NCBI GenBank assembly: GCA_012514045.1
Contig: JAAZBA010000336.1
Coordinates: 1 to 16,475 of the forward strand
Source of the DNA: Clostridiales bacterium
GTDB taxonomy: Bacteria; Bacillota; Clostridia; Oscillospirales; QAMX01
Direction of reading: 5' to 3'
Length of the DNA: 16,475 nt
A program made the translations under genes and the position numbers. The notes beneath the pieces were generated by a model. The model made no database searches, was not told the origin of the DNA, and saw only the letters and a program-made list of their open reading frames with translations. Positions 1 through 5,684 of this stretch are shown here, piece after piece (within the stretch, counting starts at the first letter, position 1; the number at the start of each line of letters is the position of its first letter).

Positions 1-215
1 CTGCGAAGCACCCTGTATAGCCCTGTTATGGTTCGTGTATAACCTCGCTCACGGAGCTTTACCCAGAACACAACCAAACCAACATTTGGATTCCTGCGCC
101 TCATATCTCCAATCAGTTTAAGTTCTTTCCAAGTATTACACTCGAAGTGTAACACATCTATTGTAATCCTACAGGTGATACGTCGCAGAATAATGGGGAT
201 ACTTGACTGATACAT
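1..215 (-). pseudogene. Fragment of integrase-core (IS481/IS3-like) transposase, runs off the window edge
   Basis: Reading the minus strand, a frame stays open from an ATG at 213-215 to the left edge. From about position 136 downward it encodes a stretch containing TWKELKLIGDMRRR, NPNVG, FWVKLRERGYTR and LYRVLR. That pattern (R-x-NP-x-x-G, a Trp, L-x-x-RGY-x-R, LYRVLR) resembles the helix-turn-helix region that precedes the DDE (rve) catalytic core of IS481/IS3-type transposases. The catalytic core would lie to the left, outside the window. The upstream part (about 137-215) does not resemble such a protein and has no ribosome binding site, so I read it as flanking DNA that happens to stay open and the element as 5'-truncated. 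Family assignment is by recognition of the motif only; it could be the edge of an intact copy with a start I cannot see. Confidence 0.55.
136..152. repeat. Short perfect inverted repeat at the edge of the transposase fragment
   Basis: Arms TTACACT and AGTGTAA are separated by 3 nt. It sits where recognisable transposase sequence stops, so it may mark a junction. No T-run follows on either strand, so it is not a typical terminator. Confidence 0.5.
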
Positions 216-231
216 AAATATGGTGTAAAAT
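203..231 (+). promoter_or_regulatory. Sigma-A-type promoter of the cyclophilin-mrnC pair
   Basis: TTGACT (203-208), a 17-nt spacer and TAAAAT (226-231) lie about 37 nt upstream of the cyclophilin ATG. A GAGGA ribosome binding site follows at 255-259. Confidence 0.7.
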
Positions 232-267
232 ATACCGAAAATAATCTATCAAACGAGGATAAAATAT

Positions 268-744
268 ATGGTAACAATCGAACTTGAAAACGGCAAGAAA
301 ATCAAGCTGGAGCTTGACGCCAAGGCGGCTCCCATCACAGTGGAAAACTTCAACAAGCTGGTGGACAAAGGCTTCTATAACGGACTTATTTTCCACCGCG
401 TCATTGAAGGCTTTATGATTCAGGGCGGATGTCCCAACGGCAATGGCATGGGCGGACCAGGTTATTCCATCAAGGGAGAATTCCTTTCAAACGGCGTTCC
501 CAACCCCATAAAGCACGTCAAAGGCGTTATCTCCATGGCAAGAGCCCAGAACCCCAACTCCGCCGGCTCCCAGTTCTTTATTATGCACGAGGACGCTCCT
601 TACCTTGACGGCCAGTACGCCGCGTTCGGCAAAGTGGTGGAGGGTATGGACGTGGTGGACGAAATCGCCGCCTGCGACACAAACTTCGCCGATAAACCTC
701 TAAAGGATATCCACATGATAAAGGTCACGAGAGACGATGCTTAG
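268..744 (+). CDS. ppiB: Cyclophilin-type peptidyl-prolyl cis-trans isomerase
   Basis: Catalyses cis-trans isomerisation of X-Pro bonds during protein folding. At 158 residues it is a single cyclophilin domain with nothing added. Signature segments are FHRVIEGFMIQGG (residues 42-54, Arg44 matching the catalytic Arg of the family), NSAGSQFFI (97-105) and FGKVVEG (120-126). Where human cyclophilin A has the cyclosporin-binding Trp it has a Leu in YLDG, as is common in bacterial members. There is no signal peptide, so it should be cytosolic. The ATG has GAGGA 8 nt upstream and is preceded by a good promoter. It overlaps the next gene by 8 bp, so the two are probably one transcript with coupled translation. 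The symbol follows the usual name for bacterial cytosolic cyclophilins. Confidence 0.95.
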   Translation: MVTIELENGKKIKLELDAKAAPITVENFNKLVDKGFYNGLIFHRVIEGFMIQGGCPNGNGMGGPGYSIKGEFLSNGVPNPIKHVKGVISMARAQNPNSAGSQFFIMHEDAPYLDGQYAAFGKVVEGMDVVDEIAACDTNFADKPLKDIHMIKVTRDDA

Positions 745-1132
745 TATCAGTTCTCCTCTTCCCAAAGAAAAGCTTCTGAACGTATCCTCTCTGGCGCTTG
801 CCCATGTGGGTGACGGTATATTTGAGCTTTTGGTGCGCACAAGGCTCACCCTTGACGGCAGCCTCACCGCTGCGAAGCTCCACAAAAAGACAGTGGAGCT
901 TGTAAGAGCGTCGGCTCAGGCGGAATTCATGAAAAAAATAGCTCCTCTGCTTACGCCCGAGGAGCTTTCGGTATATCAGCGCGGACGCAACTGCCATGTT
1001 ACCCATGTTCCCAAAGGCGCCACTCCGGGGGAGTACTCCTCCGCCACAGGCCTTGAGGCTCTGTTCGGATGGCTGTATCTGTCGGGCATGGCAGAGCGTA
1101 TTGATGAGCTGTTTGAGGCGGGAGTGAAATAA
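737..1132 (+). CDS. mrnC: Mini-ribonuclease III (MrnC)
   Basis: A 131-residue protein consisting of an RNase III catalytic domain without the double-stranded RNA-binding domain, which defines MrnC; in Bacillus this enzyme matures 23S rRNA ends as a dimer. Visible signature: LAHVGDGIFELLVR (residues 21-34, Asp26 in the catalytic position), the basic stretch QRGRNCHVTHVPKGATPGEY (81-100), and ATGLEALFGWLYLSG (103-117, Glu107 as second metal-binding acid). The ATG at 737 lies within the end of the cyclophilin gene. In many Firmicutes mrnC follows cysS; here it is paired with a cyclophilin gene. It converges with the sialidase-like gene with one base between the stop codons, and I see no terminator hairpin for either. 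Confidence 0.93.
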   Translation: MLSISSPLPKEKLLNVSSLALAHVGDGIFELLVRTRLTLDGSLTAAKLHKKTVELVRASAQAEFMKKIAPLLTPEELSVYQRGRNCHVTHVPKGATPGEYSSATGLEALFGWLYLSGMAERIDELFEAGVK

Positions 1133-1133
1133 T

Positions 1134-2102
1134 CTATCCGATATTCACCTTTGCGTACATGATGTTCTTTCTGTTGTATGTATATGTGACATGAAGCGTA
1201 TCCCCCTCGGCTATTATCGCGGGATAGGAGAACTCGCCCTCCTCGGACTCAAGGGTCAGACCGGTATAAAAGCTCTCCCCTCCGTTGTCAGAAAGCAGAA
1301 TCTGAAGCGGCGTGCGAGCTCCCCAGTTTGTGCCCACAGGATTCATAACAAGGGCAAGACCTCCGCAGCTAAGTTTTACCAGATCGATGCCGCTGTTGTT
1401 ATTGGGAAATGGCGTCTCATAGGCTTTTCCCCAGCTTCGGCCGGAGTCGGAGGAATCGCATCTGTAGATCCTGCCCCAGCTGCTGCGAAGGAACATATGC
1501 ACTCCCGAGTCATCCTCCCAAAGCGTAGGCTGGATTACGCCGCCTACCCGGTCGGTAGCTTTCATCCGCTCGTTTTCCACATACCCCGGTATATGGGATG
1601 TGCTCCAGGTGACGCCCTCGCCATCGGACAGCTCCGAGAAAGCCTGCCACTCCGTTTCTGTTTCAACGGAGGAGCCTGCGATAAGCGTGCCGTTACTTAG
1701 CCTTATGGGTTTGTTCCTCACAGGTCCTCTGCAGCCCTTCGGGAGCGAAATCTCGGGAGATGAAAAGCTCTTCCCTCCGTCAGACGACAGGCAGTACATG
1801 GTGTACCACTCACGGGGACTCGATCCCACTTTGAAGAAAAGAATGATCTCTCCGCCGGCATTCATATAAAGCACCGGATTCCAGTGGGGTAAGTTTTCAT
1901 CGACGCAGACTCTCAGCGCCTCTCCTCCGGACACTCGGCGAAGGTATATCGCCACGTCGTCCGCTCCTTCCTCTGTACCTCCGAAGCAGGCAACGAGCAT
2001 ATCCCCGTCGGGAAGCGCTGCAAGGGTAGAGGCGTGGCAGCTGTCGAAAAGCTCTCCCTCGTTAAAAACAAAGCTCTTTTTCTCAAGCGTTAAATTTCTC
2101 AT
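1134..2102 (-). CDS. Sialidase-like Asp-box (BNR repeat) protein, cytosolic
   Basis: 322 residues with a six-bladed beta-propeller signature. Asp-box motifs (S-x-D-x-G-x-x-W/F) are SSDGGKSF (106-113), SDGEGVTW (159-166), SDSGRSW (218-224) and SDNGGESF (271-278). The N-terminal CHASTLAALPDGDMLVACFGG is typical of a bacterial sialidase-family group annotated exo-alpha-sialidase. It lacks the FRIP motif of classical GH33 neuraminidases, and I cannot identify the complete Arg triad, so true sialidase activity is uncertain; another glycan hydrolase or lyase of the same fold is possible. No signal peptide or anchor is visible, which suggests it acts on imported oligosaccharides. ATG with AGAGGAT 6 nt upstream (ATCCTCT on plus, 2109-2115). 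Divergent from the GH20 gene, with which it probably works. Confidence 0.8.
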   Translation of the reverse strand: MRNLTLEKKSFVFNEGELFDSCHASTLAALPDGDMLVACFGGTEEGADDVAIYLRRVSGGEALRVCVDENLPHWNPVLYMNAGGEIILFFKVGSSPREWYTMYCLSSDGGKSFSSPEISLPKGCRGPVRNKPIRLSNGTLIAGSSVETETEWQAFSELSDGEGVTWSTSHIPGYVENERMKATDRVGGVIQPTLWEDDSGVHMFLRSSWGRIYRCDSSDSGRSWGKAYETPFPNNNSGIDLVKLSCGGLALVMNPVGTNWGARTPLQILLSDNGGESFYTGLTLESEEGEFSYPAIIAEGDTLHVTYTYNRKNIMYAKVNIG

Positions 2103-2135
2103 GGCAAGATCCTCTTAATTTCTTTTGATAAAATA

Positions 2136-2164
2136 ATTATATCCTTAAAAAACAAAAAAATCAA
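2136..2164 (-). promoter_or_regulatory. Promoter of the sialidase-like gene
   Basis: On the minus strand: TTGATT (plus 2159-2164), 17-nt spacer, TATAAT (plus 2136-2141). A matching plus-strand promoter for the GH20 gene is not clear in this A/T-rich 80-bp gap; TTGATA at 2125-2130 lacks a good -10 at the right distance. Confidence 0.65.
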
Positions 2165-2184
2165 TGTATAAGGCGGTAAAACTT

Positions 2185-4080
2185 ATGACAAAGCTTATTT
2201 TCAATGGCAGCGTGGACTGTCTGAAGGCCGGTATCGCCGAGCTGGCGGCGGACTTCTCCTATATCCCCCTGTACGAAGGGAACGATGGCAAAAAGGTTAA
2301 TGTCATCGAGCGTGAGGGCGACACGCTTCGCGTATCACTCTCCGGCGACAAAGCTACGATCGAATACGACAAGAAAATCCACTTCTTCCGCGCTCTGGGG
2401 CTTCTGCTCCAGCACAAGGACAGTGATTTCGACATCACCGAGAAGGTGTATTTCACCCTCAACGGTCCCATGTACGACGTATCCCAGGGCAACGCGGTCA
2501 TAAACCGCAAGGGCTGCAAGAACATCCTGCGCCGCATGGCGATCATGGGACTCAACATGCTTATGCTCTATTGCGAGGACAGCTACGATGTACCGGCTCA
2601 GCCCTATTTCGGCTACATGAGAGGCCGCTACACTGAGGACGATATCCGGGAGCTGGACGACTACGCAGATATGTTCGGTATAGAGATGATCCCCTGCATC
2701 CAGGTGCTGGCTCACCTTGTGGACGTTCTCAAGTGGGACGTGTATGCCGACATAAAAGAGGACAAGGAATGTTTGCTGGTGGGTGAGGAAAAAACCTATA
2801 ATTTTATCCGCGACCTTATCGAGGCCGCCGTCCGTCCTTTCAGGACAAAGAGGATCCATGTGGGCATGGACGAGGCGTGGCACCTGGGCAGAGGCAGATA
2901 TCAGGACCTTCACGGCGTCGTATCAAAGACGGAAATCATGAGGATCCACCTTGCCCGTGTTATGGAAATACTCAGGGAGATGGGTCTCAAGCCCATGATG
3001 TGGAGCGATATGTTCTTCAGATCCTGCAACGACGGAAAGTACTACGTCACCGAAGGCGTAAAGGTCACTCAAGAAGCCATTGACGCCGCTCCCAAGGATA
3101 TGCAGCTCGTATACTGGGACTACTACCATGACGATTTCGAGGATTTCTACTTAGACTATATCGACAAGCACCGCATGTTCGGCGAGCCGCTGTTCGCCGG
3201 CGGTATCTGGACGTGGATCGGCTTCGCCGCCAACTATAAAAAGACATTCCGCACCATGAACCCCGCCCTTATGGCATGTAAGAGAAAGGGCGTAAAGGAA
3301 GTGTTCGCCACGATCTGGGGCGACAACGGCACAGAGTGCAGCGTATACGCCACCCTCCTCGGTCTCTCCCTCTTCGCGGAGCACAACTACTCCTTTGAGC
3401 TTGATGAAGAGAAGCTGAAAGAGCGCTTCGAGTTCTGCTGCGGAACAAAATATGAGGACTTCATGAACCTGCGCTTCCTGGACGAGACTCCGGGAGTGAC
3501 AGAGGACAACATGAACGAGAGAAACCCTTCCAAGCAGCTCATGTGGCAGGACATCCTTGCCGGCCTCTTCGACTACAACTTCAAAGGTCTTCCCTTAAAC
3601 GCCCATTACGAGGAGCTGGCGAAGAAGTTTAAGGCTGCCTGCGACCGCAACGGCGACTACAACGAGTTCTTTGAATATAACTACCATGTAGCCCATACTC
3701 TGGCCATGAAGTCCGAGGCGGGTCTGCGCCTGACGGAGATATACAAGTCCGGCGACAAGGTCGCCCTAAAAAACTTTGTCGATAGCTACCTACCGGAGCT
3801 GAGAGAAAGAGTCGTCAACCTGCGCCGGGTCCATATGAATCACTGGTATGATATCTACAAGTCCTTCGGCTGGGATATCATGGACATGCGCTACGGCTCA
3901 CTGCTTACGAGAATCGACAGCGCCGTCGAGGTCGTGAACATGTACCTTGAGGGCAAACTTTCCACCATTGAGGAGCTTGACGAAGTCCGCCTCCCCTACA
4001 ACGGCCATGAGGGCGTTATCCGCTACGCCAACTACTACGGAAAGATCTGCTCCGCCAGCAGAATCTCCCCCAATGCCTGA
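2185..4080 (+). CDS. GH20 beta-N-acetylhexosaminidase (GcnA/GH20C-like), cytosolic
   Basis: About 631 residues. Releases terminal beta-linked GlcNAc or GalNAc by substrate-assisted catalysis. An N-terminal alpha/beta domain (about 1-90) is followed by a TIM barrel with the GH20 signature KRIHVGMDEA; the Asp-Glu pair is encoded at 2869-2874, in the catalytic position of the family. Further barrel motifs are WSDMFF, LVYWDYYHDD, FAGGIWTWIGF and FATIWGDNGTE. Size and layout resemble streptococcal GcnA/GH20C rather than secreted multidomain hexosaminidases, and there is no signal peptide or anchor. An ATG exists 21 nt earlier at 2164 but has no ribosome binding site and overlaps the divergent promoter; the ATG at 2185 has AAGGCGG (2170-2176) 8 nt upstream, so I place the start there. 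Its terminator lies inside the convergent downstream gene. Confidence 0.9.
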   Translation: MTKLIFNGSVDCLKAGIAELAADFSYIPLYEGNDGKKVNVIEREGDTLRVSLSGDKATIEYDKKIHFFRALGLLLQHKDSDFDITEKVYFTLNGPMYDVSQGNAVINRKGCKNILRRMAIMGLNMLMLYCEDSYDVPAQPYFGYMRGRYTEDDIRELDDYADMFGIEMIPCIQVLAHLVDVLKWDVYADIKEDKECLLVGEEKTYNFIRDLIEAAVRPFRTKRIHVGMDEAWHLGRGRYQDLHGVVSKTEIMRIHLARVMEILREMGLKPMMWSDMFFRSCNDGKYYVTEGVKVTQEAIDAAPKDMQLVYWDYYHDDFEDFYLDYIDKHRMFGEPLFAGGIWTWIGFAANYKKTFRTMNPALMACKRKGVKEVFATIWGDNGTECSVYATLLGLSLFAEHNYSFELDEEKLKERFEFCCGTKYEDFMNLRFLDETPGVTEDNMNERNPSKQLMWQDILAGLFDYNFKGLPLNAHYEELAKKFKAACDRNGDYNEFFEYNYHVAHTLAMKSEAGLRLTEIYKSGDKVALKNFVDSYLPELRERVVNLRRVHMNHWYDIYKSFGWDIMDMRYGSLLTRIDSAVEVVNMYLEGKLSTIEELDEVRLPYNGHEGVIRYANYYGKICSASRISPNA

Positions 4081-4086
4081 TACAGA

Positions 4087-4428
4087 TTAAATATCCGCGT
4101 CAATCCCATAGGCTCCGAGGATGAAAATCCTCAGAGCCTTTTTTCTGTGCCTGTAAACCATGGAAGGCTCCACGTGAAGCTCCTCGCACAGCTGCCACAA
4201 CCTGTTCGGCGTACGGTTTATATACATGAGCTCCATTATCCTGTACTGCTCCGGTGTCAAAAGGGACAGTCCCCGCTCAATCCGGCGGAGCTTTCTCTTG
4301 ACAGCCGCTGTCTCAAGCCTCAGGGCGGGCGTTTTCTCTGTCTTTAGCCTCTCCCCCAAAGCTTCAAGCTGCGAAGCGTACAATGTGTATCTCTTCAGAT
4401 CGGTCTCCGCTTTCAGTTTTATGGTCAT
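4087..4428 (-). CDS. Sigma-70 region 4-like HTH protein (phage ArpU/RinA/DUF1492-type)
   Basis: 113 residues. Residues 1-50 are charged and probably helical. The C-terminal half reads ERGLSLLTPEQYRIMELMYI followed by a helix-turn-helix (LWQLCEELHVEPSMVYRHRKKALR), as in sigma region 4 and in small phage or mobile-element transcription activators of the ArpU/RinA/DUF1492 sort. A full sigma factor is excluded because region 2 is absent. It has its own consensus promoter facing the repressor gene, and an AGGAGGG ribosome binding site just before the ATG. Position and orientation resemble the lytic or transfer side of a prophage or ICE switch, but no structural or integrase genes follow, so its target is unknown. 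Its 3' end overlaps the terminator of the GH20 gene. Confidence 0.7.
   Translation of the reverse strand: MTIKLKAETDLKRYTLYASQLEALGERLKTEKTPALRLETAAVKRKLRRIERGLSLLTPEQYRIMELMYINRTPNRLWQLCEELHVEPSMVYRHRKKALRIFILGAYGIDADI
4111..4144 (+). terminator. Intrinsic terminator of the GH20 gene, inside the opposite coding sequence
   Basis: A 12-bp stem (4111-4122 with 4127-4138, one C/A mismatch), GAAA tetraloop, then six T (4139-4144). The stop codon of GH20 is at 4078-4080. The hairpin DNA also encodes the C-terminal residues of the convergent sigma-like protein. Confidence 0.85.
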
Positions 4429-4440
4429 ATAACCCTCCTA

Positions 4441-4542
4441 TATCATTAACTGTGATAAATATAACACGTTTGATGATATATGTCAACATGAAATATGATA
4501 AAACTTAAAAAGACCTTGACAAATATCATATTAAATGATATT
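4441..4542. promoter_or_regulatory. Operator array TATCA-N7-TGATA in the divergent control region
   Basis: Two exact TATCA-N7-TGATA sites: 4441-4457, at the start region of the leftward transcript, and 4524-4540, between -35 and -10 of the repressor promoter, where the arms extend to a perfect 8-bp inverted repeat (AATATCAT/ATGATATT, 4522-4542). A third site with one mismatch (TAACA-N7-TGATA) lies at 4462-4478, and a weak one (CAACA-N7-TGATA) at 4484-4500. Centres are near 4449, 4470, 4492 and 4532, so the spacings are about 21, 22 and 40 bp. Binding by the adjacent repressor is inference. Confidence 0.6.
4458..4486 (-). promoter_or_regulatory. Leftward promoter of the sigma-like gene
   Basis: On the minus strand: TTGACA (plus 4481-4486), 17-nt spacer, TATATT (plus 4458-4463). 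Near-consensus, and covered by candidate operators. Confidence 0.75.
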
Positions 4543-4544
4543 AT
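4516..4544 (+). promoter_or_regulatory. Promoter of the repressor-ImmA pair
   Basis: TTGACA (4516-4521), 17-nt spacer, TATTAT (4539-4544). The spacer contains a perfect inverted repeat, which would allow repressor binding to block the promoter (autoregulation). Confidence 0.8.
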
Positions 4545-4582
4545 GAGGATATAGTAATAGATGATGAAAGGAACCGACAGAT

Positions 4583-4915
4583 ATGGTTAAGGAGAGAATA
4601 AAGTCGCTGCGGGAAGAAAAGGGCGTGTCGCAGACGACGCTGGGGAAGGCCATAGGGGTGGGACAGTCCACCGTAGCCATGTGGGAAAACGGCAAAAACA
4701 AGCCGGAGTATGTATATCTTGAGAGAATCGCCGACTATTTCAGAGTGAGCATAGATTATCTGCTGGGGAGAAGCGACCGTCATTTTGGCTCCGAGCCTAC
4801 AAAAGAAGATATCAAGTTTGCGCTGTTCAACGGCGCCGAGGGGATTACTGACGATATGTACGATGAGGTGCTTAAATTTGCCGACTACGTAAGACATAAA
4901 TACGGGAAGGAATAG
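4583..4915 (+). CDS. XRE-family (Cro/C1-type) transcriptional repressor
   Basis: 110 residues. An N-terminal HTH_3 domain (about 4-58) contains GVSQTTLGKAIGVGQSTVAM with WENGKNKP at the end of the recognition region, then YLERIADYFRVSIDYLLGR, the usual end of this domain. The C-terminal 50 residues are acidic and helical, without the Ser/Lys peptidase of LexA/CI repressors. This fits repressors inactivated by a separate ImmA protease, and such a gene follows 30 nt later. Start: ATG with AAAGGA 10 nt upstream. Expected to bind the TATCA-N7-TGATA sites and hold off the leftward promoter. A stand-alone chromosomal regulator is the alternative. Confidence 0.88.
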   Translation: MVKERIKSLREEKGVSQTTLGKAIGVGQSTVAMWENGKNKPEYVYLERIADYFRVSIDYLLGRSDRHFGSEPTKEDIKFALFNGAEGITDDMYDEVLKFADYVRHKYGKE

Positions 4916-4945
4916 AGACATACCGGGAGGGAAAGAGAGAAAAAG

Positions 4946-5353
4946 ATGAATAAAACCGAAATGCTTTATGAGCTTGCCGAAGCCGAAGGCGTTACAATAG
5001 ACGAGTTAGGTCTCGGAAACCTTGAGTCGGTTATTGTAGAGACCGAGAACGGGCTGCACATCGGCATAAACGCCGATTGCGCCAAAATCCCTCAGCGTCA
5101 ACGGGAGATTCTTGCCCATGAGCTGGGTCACTGCGTGAGGGGCGCGCTGTATCGCAGGGGTGGACCTTATCCGGAGGGAAAGTATGAACGCCAGGCTACC
5201 GCCTGGTCGATCGAGTTTCTCATACCCGAGGAGCTTCTGAAAAAACGCTTAAATATATTGGGTCCTGACGCATCCCTCTCCGACATAGCGGAATCCTTCG
5301 GTGTGGGAGTTGATTTCCTGCAGAAAGCGATTGAATACTATAAACTGCGATAG
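4946..5353 (+). CDS. immA: ImmA/IrrE-type zinc metallopeptidase
   Basis: 135 residues. The HELGH motif (58-62) gives two His zinc ligands and the catalytic Glu59. The following ERQATAWSIEFLIPEELL (81-98) matches the E-x-x-A-x-x-(F/W)-x-x-x-LL-x-P segment of the ImmA/IrrE (DUF955) family. In ICEBs1 of Bacillus subtilis ImmA cleaves the repressor ImmR to induce the element; the 30-nt distance to the XRE gene suggests the same pairing here. ATG preceded by a purine-rich GGGAGGGAAAGAGAG stretch. A strong hairpin follows its stop codon, so the repressor-protease pair seems to end there. No integrase, relaxase or structural gene is nearby, so this may be a relic. The symbol is by family. Confidence 0.85.
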   Translation: MNKTEMLYELAEAEGVTIDELGLGNLESVIVETENGLHIGINADCAKIPQRQREILAHELGHCVRGALYRRGGPYPEGKYERQATAWSIEFLIPEELLKKRLNILGPDASLSDIAESFGVGVDFLQKAIEYYKLR

Positions 5354-5368
5354 ACATATTGATATTAT

Positions 5369-5416
5369 AAACCCTCGGCAGCTTGAAAGAATACAACTCA
5401 AGCTGCCGAGGGTTTT
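5369..5416 (+). terminator. Strong hairpin terminator after immA
   Basis: An 18-bp perfect stem (5369-5386 with 5398-5415) with an 11-nt loop. The right arm ends in TTTT followed by AA; the left arm begins with AAA. The T-run is short, so termination is likely but not textbook, and it could act on both strands. Confidence 0.75.
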
Positions 5417-5432
5417 AAGCATAGATGAAGAG

Positions 5433-5553
5433 ATCCCCCTCCGGCGCATTGCACTTGACGCATGTATGCGTCAAGCATGAAGCAAAGCTTCAAGCGTCGA
5501 GTTTCCCCCAGCACTGCTTGCAGTGCGTAGGCTAGGGGGATAAAGTCCGTTCC
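5433..5553. repeat. Mosaic palindromic repeat, copy 1
   Basis: Shares with 9223-9307 the ordered blocks ATCCCCCT, TGACGCATG, ATGAAGC, GCTTCAAGCGTCG, TCCCCC, GGGGGATAA and GTTCC. Copy 1 additionally holds TTGACGCAT-gt-ATGCGTCAA (5455-5474) and GCACTGC-tt-GCAGTGC (5511-5526) as inserted palindromes, plus TGAAGC-aaa-GCTTCA (5478-5492). The outer TCCCCC/GGGGGA blocks form a further stem. No ORF of note; this and the next hairpin make up most of the gap between immA and the helicase gene. Confidence 0.75.
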
Positions 5554-5596
5554 TTCTTACAAGTATTTTAACTATTGAGAACAGTAGTTCGTTACT

Positions 5597-5619
5597 TCCC
5601 CCCTTGTCTAAAGGGGGGA
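5597..5619. repeat. C-rich/G-rich hairpin between immA and the helicase gene
   Basis: Arms TCCCCCCTT and AAGGGGGGA with a 5-nt loop. Its minus-strand form (CCCCCCTTTAGACAAGGGGGG) resembles the CCCCCTTTAGTCAAGGGGG block of repeat copy 2 at 9276-9294, so it looks like an inverted relative of that block. No T-run, so it is probably not a terminator. Apart from this, 5554-5684 holds nothing I can name. Confidence 0.6.
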
Positions 5620-5684
5620 GGATGCATCTACTGACAGCACTGTCTTCTTTGATTTGCGCTGCAGTATATTGGGGGATACATACC

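Noticed and set aside
2125..2153. Plus-strand promoter TTGATA for the GH20 gene
   Set aside because: No acceptable -10 sequence at 16-18 nt; the A/T-rich stretch makes weak matches meaningless.
2164..2184. Upstream ATG at 2164 as start of the GH20 gene
   Set aside because: No ribosome binding site and it sits in the -35 box of the divergent promoter; the ATG at 2185 has AAGGCGG at a good distance.
5597..5619. C/G-rich hairpin as the terminator of the helicase gene
   Set aside because: On the minus strand it is followed by AAGTAACG rather than a T-run, and it resembles the repeat family.
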